A stretch of DNA of 64,000 nucleotides from Cymodocea nodosa (taxonomy: Eukaryota; Streptophyta; Magnoliopsida; Alismatales; Cymodoceaceae), in contig CM072342.1 in the NCBI GenBank assembly GCA_036874045.1, positions 6,160,501-6,224,500 on the forward strand, read 5' to 3'. Both the position numbers and the translations under genes were made by a program. Positions 62,235-64,000 of this stretch are shown here, piece by piece (positions within the stretch are counted from its first letter, which is position 1; the number at the start of each line of letters is the position of its first letter). The notes under the pieces are model-generated. The model was given only the letters and a program-made list of their open reading frames with translations, did not search any database and was not told where the DNA came from.

Positions 62235-64000
62235 TGCAGATGCATGCTCATGAAAGAAGAGAGAGAGCGAGAGAGAGAGGTGCATGTTTATCTTTGAATC
62301 AAATTTGGTACGAGTGTGTTGTTGATTTGAATTGGATGATCTGGAGAGTTGCTAGTTTGGATCGATCACTAATTTTGGGAGAGGTCTGTAGTGCCTACCG
62401 CTCCTTCCGTTTCCCGTTCCGTTCTTTCTATTTCGTCGTCCAAATGAAAGAAAACGTTTTTGAGCTTCCTGCCAATCTGATGATCTGCATCTTTACTCTT
62501 GTAGAAACAATTTTAACGTCTTCGTACGTCTTCAACATATATATATATATGTATGTATGTATGTTTTCGATATGGAAGTATAACAAAAAAAGAAAAACCT
62601 ATAACTGAACTCCCGGTGCCTTGGATTCCCGGAGGAAGAAGAGAAGGAGAGCGAAGCTGCGCAGGGAGAGGAGAGAGGAGAGAGGAGATTCATTCGTACG
62701 CTGTTGTCGTGTTTTGCCAGGCAACCGCGGACAACTGGAACTGACGTGGCCCGCAACGACCGGTATCGTACGCAGCGGTTACGAGATCTGTCGAATTTTT
62801 GCCTTTCTACGACGATACTATTTCATTTCCGAAAAAAAAATATATATTATGGGAAATTAATTAGTACAACTGACGTGGAAAAATCTGTGATCAAGGCCTT
62901 CCGATGCACGTGAAATGGTAAATATATACGACATAAGCCAGAACAAATCTGTAATAATTTCACAAGGCACGCATCCCACACAATCAAACCAGATAAATAA
63001 AGTATCTCATAATCCACGTTAGATTTACATGTACCGGTGCAAAGATTAATTTACGAATCTTCTTTTGTTCGTCTTTGTATATATTTCCATCATCATTGCA
63101 TCCCTTGTTACCTTTCAAATTAACTTGGCATGACTAAAAATATCTTCTCATTTGGATGTCAGCATTGAAAAATTGAAATACAAACAAACAAATTCACGCT
63201 CCAGCTAAATTCGAAGTTATTTATCATGACAACTATGCTTGTTTGATGGACTCCAGTTGATGTTGAAGTAATTAAATGTGTGAGATGGAGATGCCATATT
63301 TATTCACCTTGAGGTTTGACTCACTTATCAAAAAAAGTCGGTAAGAATATCTTTATACACATAGAGAGACGTCAGAATTAAAGAAAATGTAACCATGCAG
63401 TGTTCAAATCAACTACTTAGATTTAGGGGGCATGGCTTGGAATCAATTAAATAATTATTATTTCTGACAAAGCCACATGATGGAAATTCTCCCTTAATTA
63501 TTAACGTTTCTAAGTGGGCAAGCTCTCCGATCGAAGTGGTTGAATTGCTGTTTTTTTTCCTTCAAACAGAATTATTGTTGTTATTATTCATAACAGGTTT
63601 TATACACGTTGTTGCATTGCAGTCTCACGTTCCGGTCAGAATTGAAGAAAAAAAAAAGGATTATTTGTTTTTACCTGGAAAAAAAAAGACACGGTATCAT
63701 TCAGCAAGTTGTGGTTGATGTGCCGACACGGTTGAGTCCAACGGAGAAAGAGCACACCAAGCGACACCCCGCAAACATTGGGGACCATCTTCGTCTAACC
63801 AAGTACGTATTTACAAATTTGAATTCGTATTGGTAATATAATATAAATTTTTCATTGTCACTAAAGTTTGCCTTCGTACAAGCAATCTTTCGTTTTTTTT
63901 TTCTTTCAAATTACCCTTTGGTATCTCCGAACAAATGATTTTTATTTAAAAAATAGATTTCCACAGAATTGTGATTTTTTTTTTTTTTTTTTTAGGTGCA
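62235..64000. other. 3' flank of the FLZ gene to the window end
   Basis: FLZ 3' untranslated sequence with a purine-rich (GAGA)n patch at 62252-62280 and another purine-rich block near 62625-62690, then AT-rich spacer. The window closes with a run of about 20 T followed by AGGTGCA. That could be a splice acceptor of a gene continuing beyond the window, but there is not enough sequence to say. Confidence 0.5.

Noticed and set aside
63970..64000. Poly-T tract followed by AG as an acceptor of a next gene
   Set aside because: Only five bases follow, so no coding evidence is available within the window.

Overview
The window is nuclear DNA from a flowering plant. Every recognisable gene is a split plant gene with canonical introns, and the proteins are plant-type: a PTS2-type acyl-CoA oxidase, a SOSEKI polarity protein, an FLZ zinc finger and a plastid FabZ. 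Several genes have GC-rich first exons that decay to AT-rich 3' ends inside a very AT-rich background. That gradient suggests a commelinid-type monocot, but this is an inference and no species is claimed.

Layout. At 185-12524 (+) lie the last four exons of mitochondrial ATP synthase subunit O (OSCP). They are split by a 10.7-kb intron full of decayed LINEs and a 390-bp tandem array. At 14738-17466 (+) is a complete peroxisomal acyl-CoA oxidase 2 (7 exons, 693 aa). At 18597-27241 (+) is a GH3 beta-xylosidase (6 exons, 781 aa) with a 5.3-kb intron holding a Copia fragment. At 31858-28222 (-) is a plastid-type 2,3-bisphosphoglycerate-dependent phosphoglycerate mutase (7 coding exons, 339 aa), convergent with the xylosidase. 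The stretch 32.5-38.4 kb is AT-rich and has no recognisable gene. At 38394-40162 (+) is a SOSEKI/DUF966 gene (5 exons, 440 aa). At 41637-51593 is a degenerate Copia retrotransposon whose RNase H region carries a nested 6.5-kb PIF/Harbinger transposon. At 52726-58398 (+) is plastid FabZ (4 exons, 230 aa) with a 4.8-kb intron. At 61346-62234 (+) is an FLZ-domain gene (2 exons, 190 aa).

The genes are independent nuclear units, not an operon. Loose functional links exist: ACX2 degrades fatty acids in peroxisomes, while FabZ builds them and the mutase may act in glycolysis in plastids. Nothing shows that proximity matters. In all seven genes the splice junctions keep one reading frame and give protein lengths expected for the family (OSCP is partial), so I judge them intact. 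Two introns need GC-AG splicing.

I did not find a convincing new system. The most unusual structures are a hairpin-bearing 75-81-bp satellite inside the Harbinger element, a nearly uniform 390-bp array inside an old LINE, and the nested transposon with an exact TTA target duplication and a transposase that has lost one catalytic Asp.
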